DNA from: Paludibacteraceae bacterium
GTDB taxonomy: Bacteria; Bacteroidota; Bacteroidia; Bacteroidales; Paludibacteraceae
NCBI GenBank assembly: GCA_017447875.1
Contig: JAFSMP010000006.1
Span: 1 to 46,327 of the forward strand
Length of the DNA: 46,327 nucleotides
Reading direction: 5' to 3'
Position 1 is the stretch's first letter, and every line of letters starts with the position of its first letter. Of this stretch, positions 7,169 through 14,758 are shown piece by piece. The notes under the pieces are model-generated. The model searched no databases and had not been told where the DNA came from. It was given only the letters and a program-made list of their open reading frames with translations. The translations under genes and the position numbers were made by a program.

Positions 7169-7527
7169 CTAACGTTTTTTCTTTTCAATTAACCGGCATG
7201 TAGAGAGTGAGCAGGCTTTTTTATCCTTGACACAGATGCCAATGGTGCAGGAAAAGGTCTTCTCCATGCGGCACTGAACCACCGGGAATGCGCTCCGCCG
7301 CACCATCAGCTCTGGCATGATGCTGATTTGACACCATGGCCGGCAGGGTTTGATCCTCCTTGACGGTTGAATGTTTGGCCGGATGCCAAAGGTGTCGAAT
7401 ACGGCGCCGATTTCATAGTCGTCGCCCTCATCCAATTGAATAAACGGCAGCTCCGCCAGCGCCTGGCGGGGAAAGGGTTCCCGGCCCGCCAGCATAGAGA
7501 CGGTCGCCCGTGAGATGAACTCTGTCT
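7169..7527 (-). pseudogene. Relic of a LysR-family regulator (substrate-binding domain)
   Basis: The minus-strand frame contains LAGREPFPRQALAELPFIQL followed by DEGDDYEIGAVFDTFGIRPN, and then ISIMPELMVRR. This is the order of the effector-binding domain of LysR regulators (entry segment, then the SIMPEL strand), but the stretch between them has been lost. There is no helix-turn-helix and no start; a stop codon precedes it near 7528. It is a decayed fragment that does not match the intact LysR at 16959 closely. Confidence 0.55.
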
Positions 7528-7581
7528 TTCAGAAATCAATTGTGCTAACCGGAAAACCTCCAATTCTCGCAGTAATCACGG

Positions 7582-8010
7582 TTAAAACGCCTTCTTTATC
7601 GTAAAACGAGTTCTTTCGCCGATGGTTTGGCTTTCCAGTTCAAAGATCTCGCCCCGGTGCAGCAGAAGCCCGGTTGGGTTCCTGCCGAAGATAAGATACT
7701 GGTTTTGCGTGTCCAGTGCAATATATTGTCGCATGGCATCGTCCAGCAGAATATCCGCATTATCGATAATAATCATCTTTCCCTTTGACCGCTTGATTGC
7801 GGATTTATATCCCGTGTTTATATCCAGATAATTGTAGCATCTTATGGACTTATTTTCGGCAGCCAACTCCTGCAAAAAGGAGAAAACAGCCGATTTTCCG
7901 GTGCCGGATTCACCGATTAGAAACATAATATTCTGTGTCAGCTCAAAATCCACCTCAAAGGAGGTATGATTTGTTTGGAGTCTATTGCAAACCACAGGCT
8001 TAATTTCCAT
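7582..8010 (-). CDS. Small P-loop ATPase
   Basis: 142 residues with a clear Walker A motif GESGTGKS (about 33-40) and a Walker B-like strand KMIIIDNADILL (about 79-90). The rest is compact, ending ELESQTIGERTRFTIKKAF. No signal peptide or membrane segment is visible. I do not recognise a named family; a free-standing small P-loop protein like this occurs in clostridial accessory islands. Its ATG at 8010 overlaps the stop of the upstream frame (8000-8002), so it was probably translated by coupling to that gene, which is now truncated. Whether it is still expressed is unclear. Function unknown. Confidence 0.6.
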   Translation of the reverse strand: MEIKPVVCNRLQTNHTSFEVDFELTQNIMFLIGESGTGKSAVFSFLQELAAENKSIRCYNYLDINTGYKSAIKRSKGKMIIIDNADILLDDAMRQYIALDTQNQYLIFGRNPTGLLLHRGEIFELESQTIGERTRFTIKKAF

Positions 8011-8185
8011 CTTGCCACCACGCTTTCAGTTCTTCGTAAGAATCAATTTCACGGATCCCTTTTCTATCCGCCACGGCAACCCCGACCATATCAAACGAAA
8101 TCATAGGGTATGCGCAGTATACGTTTCCATGGGGAAGTGCATAGATTGCGTCCAGGGCATTTCCCGCTTCACTTCCAAATGTCGC
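8000..8185 (-). pseudogene. C-terminal fragment of the gene upstream of the P-loop ATPase
   Basis: The open frame reads FGSEAGNALDAIYALPHGN, then MISFDMVGVAVADRKGIREI, and ends ELKAWWQDGN. It overlaps the ATPase start by 11 bases, the usual geometry of a coupled gene pair. A stop (8186-8188) lies directly upstream and no start with a ribosome site is left, so the front was lost, probably at the junction with the TetR gene. Family not recognised. Confidence 0.5.
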
Positions 8186-8229
8186 TCATTCTGTTTGTCA
8201 TTACCCGAAAATCAATACCGTATCCTTTT

Positions 8230-8751
8230 TCATGCCGCACCGCCATTTCCGCTTACGATGGCACGCAACAACGCAGCCATTTCCTCCGGCGTTTCCCGGA
8301 AGTCCCGCTTGATCCATTCGTCCAGCAGACCATACAGGCCATGGGCGTAAAACTTCTCCCGATAGGTGGTTAGAGTATCGTCTCCCCGGTCCGGCGGCGT
8401 CATGATCCGGTAAAAGGACTCATGGATCGCCTCCTGCTGTCCGGCTTTGTAGACCAGTGTTAGAATATGACGAATCGAAAGATTGTACTGAAAGAAATGC
8501 AGGGCATTGTCAAGGTCGAACCGGTCCCGGACCTTGATGTCGTTCAGCTCCGCATACTGCTCCCACATCTTGATGAATTTGAAGGTAATGGCTTCGCTCT
8601 TATTGGAAAAGCTGCGGAAATAGGTCACTCGACCCACCCCAGCCCGGGAAGTGAGCTCGTCCACCGTGATTTTTTCGATGGGCTTTTCTTTCAGCAGAAC
8701 CAAAAGTGCATCCGCGATGCACTCCTTGAGATAATCGTTTGACTTGCTCAT
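8230..8751 (-). CDS. TetR-family transcriptional repressor
   Basis: 173 residues with an N-terminal TetR helix-turn-helix (about 8-55, ITVDELTSRAGVGRVTYFRSFSNKSEA) and an all-helical C-terminal ligand/dimer domain of the TetR_C_7-like short type. AGGAGA precedes the ATG. It is divergent from the hydrolase at 8943, and the shared spacer holds GATAC/GTATC inverted repeats over the hydrolase start point, so autoregulation and repression of the hydrolase are likely. The ligand is unknown, perhaps a hydrophobic ester or drug, as for many TetR/hydrolase pairs. Confidence 0.92.
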   Translation of the reverse strand: MSKSNDYLKECIADALLVLLKEKPIEKITVDELTSRAGVGRVTYFRSFSNKSEAITFKFIKMWEQYAELNDIKVRDRFDLDNALHFFQYNLSIRHILTLVYKAGQQEAIHESFYRIMTPPDRGDDTLTTYREKFYAHGLYGLLDEWIKRDFRETPEEMAALLRAIVSGNGGAA

Positions 8752-8764
8752 TTTTCGTTTCTCC

Positions 8765-8790
8765 TGATACTTTTCCGCTGTTTCGTATCA
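8765..8790. promoter_or_regulatory. Candidate TetR operator, TetR side
   Basis: TGATAC (8765-8770) and GTATCA (8785-8790) form an inverted pair in the 5' region of the TetR gene. The same GATAC/GTATC half-sites occur at 8853-8866. Probable autoregulatory site. Confidence 0.5.
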
Positions 8791-8816
8791 TTTCAGCGAC
8801 TGCCGTTTGATTATGA

Positions 8817-8866
8817 TTGACAATGTAACCTTGAAACACTATAATGCATTCAGATACTAAAGTATC
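8817..8866 (+). promoter_or_regulatory. Consensus sigma-A promoter and TetR operator for the hydrolase
   Basis: TTGACA at 8817-8822 and TATAAT at 8840-8845 with an exact 17-base spacer, a full consensus promoter. The inverted repeat GATACT-AA-AGTATC (8853-8866) lies on the predicted start point, the classic place for a repressor to block initiation. Confidence 0.85.
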
Positions 8867-8942
8867 ACATCAACCCAACAATATCACTTCTGTTCGCGGT
8901 TGTCAACCGTTAAAAGTGGAGGAAACAGACAGGAGAAAGCAA

Positions 8943-9926
8943 ATGAAAAAGTTTGTAAAGGTTCTGCTCATTGTGGCGCTGGTCATCGTCGTTCTCGTTA
9001 TCGTTGTCATTGCCGCGTTGGGGAAAATGGCGAAAGAGAAAAACGAAAAATACTATGAATACACGAATCCCGTGGGAGTAGTTGAAAAGAAATACGCGCC
9101 TATGGGCTCAAACGAGGTTTCCAGCATTGAGTTCAAATCCGACAACGCGCAGATCGGCAGATTTGTGATTTATTATCCCACCAAGTTAGAAAAGGAAACC
9201 GGAAAAATCCCGGTTGTTCTTTGGGCAAACGGCACCGGCAGCAAGTCGGATACATACACTTCTTTCCTGACGCACCTTTCCTCATGGGGATTCATCGTCG
9301 TTTCCAATGACGATGAGAACACAAGGACGGGTGAATCCCTGAATGCCGGTATTGATCTGCTGATCAAAGAAAATGAAAATCCCGACAGTGTGCTGTACCA
9401 GAAGATCGACTTGGACAGCATCGGCATCGGCGGTCATTCTCAGGGCGGTCCGGCTGTATTCAACATGGCAACGGTCCAGCCGCATGCCGACATGATCAAA
9501 ACAGTGTATGCCGTCAGCGCAACGTCATCGTATCATACCAAGGTGTTTGGGGACGGCTGGGAATATGATATCTCGAAAGTAAACGTTCCGACGCTGTTGA
9601 CTGCGGGGACGCAAACCTTTGACGCCGGAACTGCAACCTCTGCCGAGCAGGAGTCGGACGAGAAGGCGGGGATCATGCAGGGCATTTGCCCTTTGTGGAG
9701 TCTGGAAGAAAACTTCGGCCTGCTGCCGGACGTCGATAAGGTCTATGTACGCAAAATGAACGTTGACCACGGCGATTCCCATTTGCAGTTCGACGCCTAT
9801 ATGACCGCCTGGTTCCGCTTCTATCTGATGAACGATGAAGATGCTGGGACTGCGTTCTTCGGGGAAGCTCCTGAACTCTCCACGAATGATCATTACCAGG
9901 ATTATAAAGCCTACAAATCGGAATGA
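8943..9926 (+). CDS. Membrane-anchored alpha/beta hydrolase
   Basis: 327 residues from the ATG at 8943, chosen because AGGAGA precedes it and an earlier in-frame ATG lies upstream of the transcription start. An N-terminal hydrophobic helix (about 4-26) anchors the enzyme outside the membrane. The hydrolase fold follows, with PVVLWANGTGS (oxyanion region), nucleophile elbow GHSQGG (Ser about 166) and a late GDSHLQFDAY histidine region. It resembles the dienelactone hydrolase/PET-hydrolase-like group, so an ester is the likely substrate. It is monocistronic, behind a consensus promoter with a TetR operator, and is followed by a perfect terminator. Confidence 0.88.
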   Translation: MKKFVKVLLIVALVIVVLVIVVIAALGKMAKEKNEKYYEYTNPVGVVEKKYAPMGSNEVSSIEFKSDNAQIGRFVIYYPTKLEKETGKIPVVLWANGTGSKSDTYTSFLTHLSSWGFIVVSNDDENTRTGESLNAGIDLLIKENENPDSVLYQKIDLDSIGIGGHSQGGPAVFNMATVQPHADMIKTVYAVSATSSYHTKVFGDGWEYDISKVNVPTLLTAGTQTFDAGTATSAEQESDEKAGIMQGICPLWSLEENFGLLPDVDKVYVRKMNVDHGDSHLQFDAYMTAWFRFYLMNDEDAGTAFFGEAPELSTNDHYQDYKAYKSE

Positions 9927-9972
9927 CTCGAATATGATCCGATCTTTATGACCTCCACTCGACAGATGCATT

Positions 9973-10000
9973 GGGCGGCGGGGAATGTTCCCCGCCGCCC
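9973..10000. terminator. Perfect 13-bp-arm hairpin between convergent genes
   Basis: GGGCGGCGGGGAA and its exact complement flank a TG loop, between the hydrolase stop and the tnpV fusion stop. There is no long T tail, but its position and strength suggest a shared terminator. A related GGGCGG hairpin follows the tnpV relic at 41211. Confidence 0.75.
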
Positions 10001-10006
10001 GTTACT

Positions 10007-10500
10007 TTATGCGTAAATCAGATTGTGATTAACAATCTCCATAGCCCGATCCCGGATGTTGTTCATCTGCTGTGCCCACAGCATTTGATCCTGGGCCTTG
10101 AGCTGCTCTGCGACGCCCTCACGGGCGGAAAGCTGTTTTACCAACTCAAGAAACATAGCTTCCGCCTGCTCGTTAAGATCGGCAAATACCCACTGCTCCA
10201 AAAAGCGGAATGAAAGCAGAGCAAACTCAAACGAATGGACCAGAATGAGAGATACGTTGCTCTTTCCTTCCGCATTTTTACGTAGCGCATTTGTCTCTCT
10301 GATCACATCTGGATTATCTGCGGCGTCGTCCATCAGGATATAATACTCGTTTCCGTCGTTCTTAATCTGCCCCACGGCGGCCCTTAACCGGGAATTGTTT
10401 CCCTTGTTTCAACCATGACGTCAGGATAGAGATATCCACATAAGGTGCGCCAAAACAGATAGCCGGAGCCACTGTCTTCACACCATAAGTACTTGCTCAT
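10007..10500 (-). pseudogene. Chimeric, frameshifted relic: hypothetical protein fused to TnpV C terminus
   Basis: From an ATG at 10500 with AAGGAGATC upstream, the minus strand begins MSKYLWCEDSGSGYLFWRTL. The frame shifts near 10397; the continuing frame reads NNSRLRAAVGQIKNDGNEYY and on to HSFEFALLSFRFLEQWVFA. That first part resembles a conserved Firmicutes accessory protein of unknown role. At about codon FADLNEQ it passes in frame into the C-terminal half of TnpV (MFLELVKQLSAREGVAEQLK, ending EIVNHNLIYA). This is a recombination joint. The post-shift part alone could encode 122 residues, but no start site supports it. Confidence 0.7.
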
Positions 10501-10937
10501 CTGATTTGATCTCCTTATAAAACACATTTTGCCGGATTACCGCTTCTTCTCGAATATCCACCGAAGGGATTTCGCATCCGGCACGGGCTTTACCTCGGCA
10601 TATTGCATAATCAAGTGGCAGACTATTATCGGCCAAACAGCACCACCGGGGAGAGATTATCCTATGAATAAGTTGGATTATACTACAAAAACCCGGTGAG
10701 GTAAACACCTTTAAGGGCAGTGACACCCGCTTTTACATATGTCGGTGCCCTTGCCGGCCCATTATGCGGATTTTGAGGCAGGCAAAACCGTCAGATTCCC
10801 CCCAAAAAAACAGGTTGGTGGCTTAGGCCAACACCCATAAGAGAGTTTTGAAACAAAAATGACTTGGTAACTGTCTGACAGGATTGGATAGGTATTTATA
10901 AGTTGAGGCAGAGGAAAAAAGATATCCTCTTGCCTAA
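10501..10937. other. Gene-free stretch with a 27-bp repeat
   Basis: No intact gene is seen. A minus-strand frame ending EIKSDEQVLMV overlaps the relic start and may be the tail of another lost gene. Copy 2 of the 27-base repeat is at 10738-10764, and the tnpV promoter region follows. Confidence 0.5.
10738..10764. repeat. 27-bp direct repeat, copy 2
   Basis: Identical over 27 bases to 4701-4727, 6 kb away in the same orientation; see copy 1. Confidence 0.8.
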
Positions 10938-10970
10938 TTGTTTCAAAATGAATTATGGGAGGTATATTCC

Positions 10971-11351
10971 ATGAAAACAGCGAAGTCCTTTTTTGAGCAG
11001 AACGGCGGCACCTACACAAGAGTTGGCGACTATCTTCTTCCTGACTTGGCGATTGGAGAAGCAGATGCTCAGCCCATCGGCAAATACGGTCGGATGCGGA
11101 AGCGCTATTTGAAAGAGACCTGCTCCGCACTGTATACAAACTTGCTACTATCCGGAAAACTCTGGGAGCACCTGGCCGAGATCGACCGATCCTGTGAAGA
11201 GCGTATGGAAATCATCACTCGGCAGATGAAAGAACGCGAGGGCGTAACCGAGGCACTAAAAGCTAAAAATCAGTGGGAATGGATCCGGCTAATGAACATT
11301 ATACAGTCAAGCGCAGAAGAGATCGTTCTTAACGAGTTGGTTTACATCTAA
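10971..11351 (+). CDS. tnpV: TnpV, transposon-encoded protein (intact)
   Basis: 126 residues, MKTAKSFFEQNGGTYTRVGD to AEEIVLNELVYI. It has the full TnpV layout: the N-terminal FEQ-GGTYT motif, the central IGKYGRMRKRYLKE segment and the C-terminal REGVTEALKAKNQWEWIRLMN block. GGGAGG lies 9 bases before the ATG at 10971. TnpV is a small cargo protein of Tn4451-like elements and its function is unknown. Here it has no transposase beside it, so it is a stranded passenger. Two partial copies exist in this window (10007-10160 and 41211-41360). A hairpin pair downstream ends its transcript. Confidence 0.9.
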   Translation: MKTAKSFFEQNGGTYTRVGDYLLPDLAIGEADAQPIGKYGRMRKRYLKETCSALYTNLLLSGKLWEHLAEIDRSCEERMEIITRQMKEREGVTEALKAKNQWEWIRLMNIIQSSAEEIVLNELVYI

Positions 11352-11360
11352 ACAGAGAAT

Positions 11361-11395
11361 CAACGAACCCGTGGCGATTTGTCACGGGTTCGTTG
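11361..11395. repeat. Perfect 13-base inverted repeat after tnpV
   Basis: CAACGAACCCGTG and CACGGGTTCGTTG pair over a 9-base loop. There is no T run, so it is a stem-loop at the 3' end of tnpV rather than a full terminator, or possibly an element end. Confidence 0.7.
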
Positions 11396-11404
11396 GATGA
11401 AAGC

Positions 11405-11442
11405 AACACTCCCGATCACCTTTGACCGGGAGTGTTTTTCTC
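11405..11442. terminator. Terminator overlapping the 3' end of the QueG-like gene
   Basis: AACACTCCCG and CGGGAGTGTT pair and are followed by TTTTTCTCT on the plus strand, ending tnpV transcription. On the other strand the same bases encode the last residues (KNTPGQR) and stop of the QueG-like gene. Confidence 0.85.
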
Positions 11443-12426
11443 TATGAGCTGAATTTTCCTGTTTCTGACCGCACGCTCCGCACTGTGGCGCAGGACTGCG
11501 CTGTCGCCAGGCATGAGGTGATCAGCGGTTTTGGGAATGATCTGCTGCTCTATAAAAGTATCCGTCTGTTCAAGCAGCTTTTCGGGAACCAGCTTGGCCG
11601 CGATTTCCTCGAGATTAGAAAAAGAGTCTCCTTCGTCCCAGTTGTGCTTTCGATTATACGGGCAGGCGTCCTGGCAGTTGTCACAGCCGCATATCCATTC
11701 CTCGAACATGGATTCTTCCAGAAAGCCCGGGATATTCCCTTTTCCGAAGGTCGTCCAGAAGGACACACAGCGAGAGGGGTCCATGGTATAAGCGTCGCAC
11801 AGCGCGCCCGTTTTACATGCTTTCCTGCACAGCGTGCAGGCTTCGCTGCACGGCCTTATGTTCGTCTGTTGATACAGCGTGCATTCGCAGTCAACAATAT
11901 ACGCAGTCAGGCTGACGAAGGAGCCGCGCTCCGTATAGAAGAAGTTATTTCTTCGGATAATTCCCAGTCCCGCTTTCATAGCGGCGTATCTGAGAGGTAC
12001 GGCATCGACGCCGTCCCAACGGATATGATGCTCCGTCAGCCAGCGTTCAAACTGCACGTGATCGAAACTGTCGGTGTGCCCTTCCTCCGGAGACAGGAAG
12101 AAGGCTTTCGCGTACCTTCCCCGCAGTTCGGGAGGATAGCGGTATTTTCCGTGCTCGGCCGTCAGCACGATAATGGACTTTGCCCAGGGAAATCTGTCTT
12201 TGACCGGCTCATAAATACGCATCCCGCCATAAATTGCGGCACTGGATGGTACTTTTCCCATTCGCTCCTGTAAGCGTTCCTTACTACCCGTCAGATCCTC
12301 CGGCGCAATGATACCGCAGTTGTCATACCCGCACGCCAATGCGGCCTGATAGATTTCATTTGAAAGCCCCGTGATTATCCACCTCCGCAAATACCGAGTC
12401 GACAAGCAGATTATTATGATAGGCAA
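11416..12426 (-). CDS. QueG-like double [4Fe-4S] iron-sulfur protein
   Basis: About 320-336 residues. The C-terminal half has two ferredoxin-type cysteine groups (CSEACTLCRKACKTGALC at about 198-215 and CGCDNCQDACPYNRKHNW at about 250-267), as in epoxyqueuosine reductase (QueG) and its paralogues. The N-terminal half resembles the cobalamin-binding region of that family. QueG proper makes queuosine in tRNA; this shorter, divergent form may instead be a general corrinoid iron-sulfur reductase. The start is odd: GGAGG at 12383-12387 points to ATA or ATC codons, and the only conventional start in frame is a TTG at 12426 upstream of it. The 3' end runs into the tnpV terminator. It is the last gene of the operon that begins at 16843. 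Confidence 0.8.
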   Translation of the reverse strand: MPIIIICLSTRYLRRWIITGLSNEIYQAALACGYDNCGIIAPEDLTGSKERLQERMGKVPSSAAIYGGMRIYEPVKDRFPWAKSIIVLTAEHGKYRYPPELRGRYAKAFFLSPEEGHTDSFDHVQFERWLTEHHIRWDGVDAVPLRYAAMKAGLGIIRRNNFFYTERGSFVSLTAYIVDCECTLYQQTNIRPCSEACTLCRKACKTGALCDAYTMDPSRCVSFWTTFGKGNIPGFLEESMFEEWICGCDNCQDACPYNRKHNWDEGDSFSNLEEIAAKLVPEKLLEQTDTFIEQQIIPKTADHLMPGDSAVLRHSAERAVRNRKIQLIEKNTPGQR

Positions 12427-12467
12427 AGAGACAATGTTCTCTCACGAAAAACAAACTTGCAAAGAAT

Positions 12468-13250
12468 TTAATCGATGTGTATCAGCGGCTCCGTCAGTTC
12501 CGCAACATTGATTTTAGGATCGGGGAAGCGCTCGCGGTTTGCTGTCACCCTGCCGATGTCGATTGCGTGTTGCGGGCAAAACTGCACACAGCCCAGACAG
12601 CCCATACAGTTTGTTCCAAAGACCGGCCTTCCGTCTGCAAGTTGAATGTTCTCTCTCGGACATACCTTTACACAGGTACCGCAGCTGATACATTTGTCGT
12701 TGGCTTGGAACTTGGCAGCTCTTTTCTCGTGAGTTTTCCCCAAGGCCTTGCTCATCAATTCGAACGCAAGCTCTTTAGGTGGGCGCTTCTCGCTGCGTTT
12801 GCCTGCCAGCACCGCCTGAACTACCTCATTCACCTTACAGTCTATGCGATGTTGCGCCATTTTGGGTGTGGTCGGCGGAAGCGTCAATTGATGGGGCATC
12901 AGCCAAATCGCCGTGGAATGGTTGGAGATACCGGTCCAGTAATCCAGGCGCACGATCTCGTCGATTTTTCTCATGCCGCAGCCGAGGTAACCCGCATACT
13001 GTTCTACAGCAAAACGGTAGGCATCGGGCGCGATCTGGATGGCTTTCACATAGTCTTCTACATCCCCCGGAAGGCCTCCAGCCATACAGGAGAAGACGAA
13101 GCCCACTCTTTTTGCTGACCTTGCATCTGTAAGCACCGGAAAGCGGCGCATCATGACGATATCCGTATCTCCCAGAGCCGTTGCAATACTCTTGGCCATG
13201 CTTAGACAGTGGCCGGCACCGGAATAACAGTAGATGATATTTTCACTCAT
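12468..13250 (-). CDS. EFR1-family flavodoxin/ferredoxin fusion
   Basis: 260 residues: an N-terminal flavodoxin-like domain (about 1-170, starting IIYCYSGAGHCLSMAKSIA, an FMN phosphate-binding loop) joined to a 2[4Fe-4S] ferredoxin domain (about 183-235, CISCGTCVKVCP and CMGCLGCVQFCP). EFR1 proteins are cytoplasmic electron carriers of strict anaerobes. GAGGAG precedes the ATG and only 20 bases separate it from the AAA gene, so it belongs to the same transcript. It probably supplies electrons to the QueG-like protein downstream. Confidence 0.92.
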   Translation of the reverse strand: MSENIIYCYSGAGHCLSMAKSIATALGDTDIVMMRRFPVLTDARSAKRVGFVFSCMAGGLPGDVEDYVKAIQIAPDAYRFAVEQYAGYLGCGMRKIDEIVRLDYWTGISNHSTAIWLMPHQLTLPPTTPKMAQHRIDCKVNEVVQAVLAGKRSEKRPPKELAFELMSKALGKTHEKRAAKFQANDKCISCGTCVKVCPRENIQLADGRPVFGTNCMGCLGCVQFCPQHAIDIGRVTANRERFPDPKINVAELTEPLIHID

Positions 13251-13270
13251 GGATAAAATCTCCTCACACT

Positions 13271-14758
13271 CTAAACAAGGTCGTCGTAATTAACGGCCAC
13301 TTGTTCCTTTTTTTGTAATGCTGTAACGGCGCGCTCAATGTCATTACGCCGCTGGTTGAACATCAGTACTTCGCTGTGCTTATAGTAGGCATCGCAGCCA
13401 TACCGGGCAACGAACATGGAAAGCAGCGGATCGGCAGTCAGATCGCTCAGCAGAATGACCATCTCCTGCCCTTCACCCCAGCACAAATCGCAGAAGGAGA
13501 AAATCGCTGCGAGCTTGTCGGATACAGCTTTCGCGCAGGTCGTTGTTTCTGTTCTCAAGCTCTCGAAGGATTCCTTGATCGCCGAAAAATCCTTTCCTGC
13601 ATTCCTTTCCAAAAAGGCGATCGTAAAATTCATAACGACCCGTCTTTGCGGCGACAAACCACCTCTCCGTCTGCTTTTGGAGAGCCTGCTCTTTTCTTCC
13701 TCTATCTGCTTTTGCATCGGCTCTCCGGCTTTTACGGCTTTCAGATAAGGGTGAAGCTCCTCGAGCACCGACCTTCTCTCAAAGAGTGCAGATGCTGCCT
13801 CGCGGATTTTCCCAAGCATAAGCTCAAGAAGACTGAGCCGCTCGTCAAAAGGTGCAGCAGAAGCTCGTTCAATAATTTCCTGGAGCACGGCACCGTTGAG
13901 GATTTCTTGAATTCGATAGTCCGAGTCATATTTTTTGAACAGCATGTAGTAGTCCGCAAAGCTGTCGGCAATAGCGGCATCCTGCAGATACTGGACGATA
14001 AGGTTTCGATTTGCCGCAAGCCCCTTTTTCTCATAGACAAGAAGGATATTACTCAGATCTGTCCACCCGCGGGCGGTGACGAGACCATGCCCATCTTCCC
14101 CGCGGCGGAGTGAATAAAACGCGCTCCTATTGATATCCAGGTAGCTCAAAACAGCAGGGTGCACGCCGACCGACACGGCATATTTGCGCCAGGAAAGATA
14201 ATCCGGGTCTATATCGATCCGCTTCAGCCGGTCCCAGGTTACCGTGTCAAATTCTCTTGCTGAGCGGTTGTATTCCGGGGGATTGCCCGCGGCTACAACA
14301 ACCCAACCGTCCGGGAGAGCATGGCGCCCAAAGGTTTTATACTGCAGAAATTGAAGCATCGTTGGGGTAAGAGTTTCGGATACACAGTTCATCTCATCCA
14401 GAAACAGAATGCCTGCACGGTTGCCGGTGGCCTCCATCTCGTCATAAACGGACGCTATGATTTCCGACATGGTATATTCCGTAACGCTGGTCTCTTCTCC
14501 GCCGTATTCTTTCGTCTTGATGATCGGAAGACCAAGTGTGCTCTGACGGGTGTGATGGGTCATGGAATATGACAGAAGATTGATGTCAAGCTCATTGGCG
14601 ATCTCCGCCATGATGGCGGTCTTACCAATACCCGGCGGTCCCATCAGAAAAACAGGCCGCTGTGATTGAGGCGGAATCAGATGATCTCCGTACTGGTCAC
14701 GCTCAGAGTAAGCAATTACAGTATCTTTGATCTGCACCTTTGCTTCGTCTATCGTCAT
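13271..14758 (-). CDS. MoxR-like AAA+ ATPase (AAA_5)
   Basis: 495 residues. The N-terminal AAA_5 domain has Walker A GPPGIGKT (about 40-47), Walker B ILFLDEMN (about 116-123) and sensor strand VVVAAGNPPEYN (about 152-163). The C-terminal 200 residues are helical and charged (KSRLSKSRRRGG near 360) and have no recognised domain. MoxR ATPases work with VWA-domain partners to remodel or metallate client proteins, as RavA does with ViaA. Its ATG overlaps the stop of the LRR gene (ATGA), so it is translationally coupled to the LRR and VWA genes. Cytoplasmic. Confidence 0.92.
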   Translation of the reverse strand: MTIDEAKVQIKDTVIAYSERDQYGDHLIPPQSQRPVFLMGPPGIGKTAIMAEIANELDINLLSYSMTHHTRQSTLGLPIIKTKEYGGEETSVTEYTMSEIIASVYDEMEATGNRAGILFLDEMNCVSETLTPTMLQFLQYKTFGRHALPDGWVVVAAGNPPEYNRSAREFDTVTWDRLKRIDIDPDYLSWRKYAVSVGVHPAVLSYLDINRSAFYSLRRGEDGHGLVTARGWTDLSNILLVYEKKGLAANRNLIVQYLQDAAIADSFADYYMLFKKYDSDYRIQEILNGAVLQEIIERASAAPFDERLSLLELMLGKIREAASALFERRSVLEELHPYLKAVKAGEPMQKQIEEEKSRLSKSRRRGGLSPQRRVVMNFTIAFLERNAGKDFSAIKESFESLRTETTTCAKAVSDKLAAIFSFCDLCWGEGQEMVILLSDLTADPLLSMFVARYGCDAYYKHSEVLMFNQRRNDIERAVTALQKKEQVAVNYDDLV

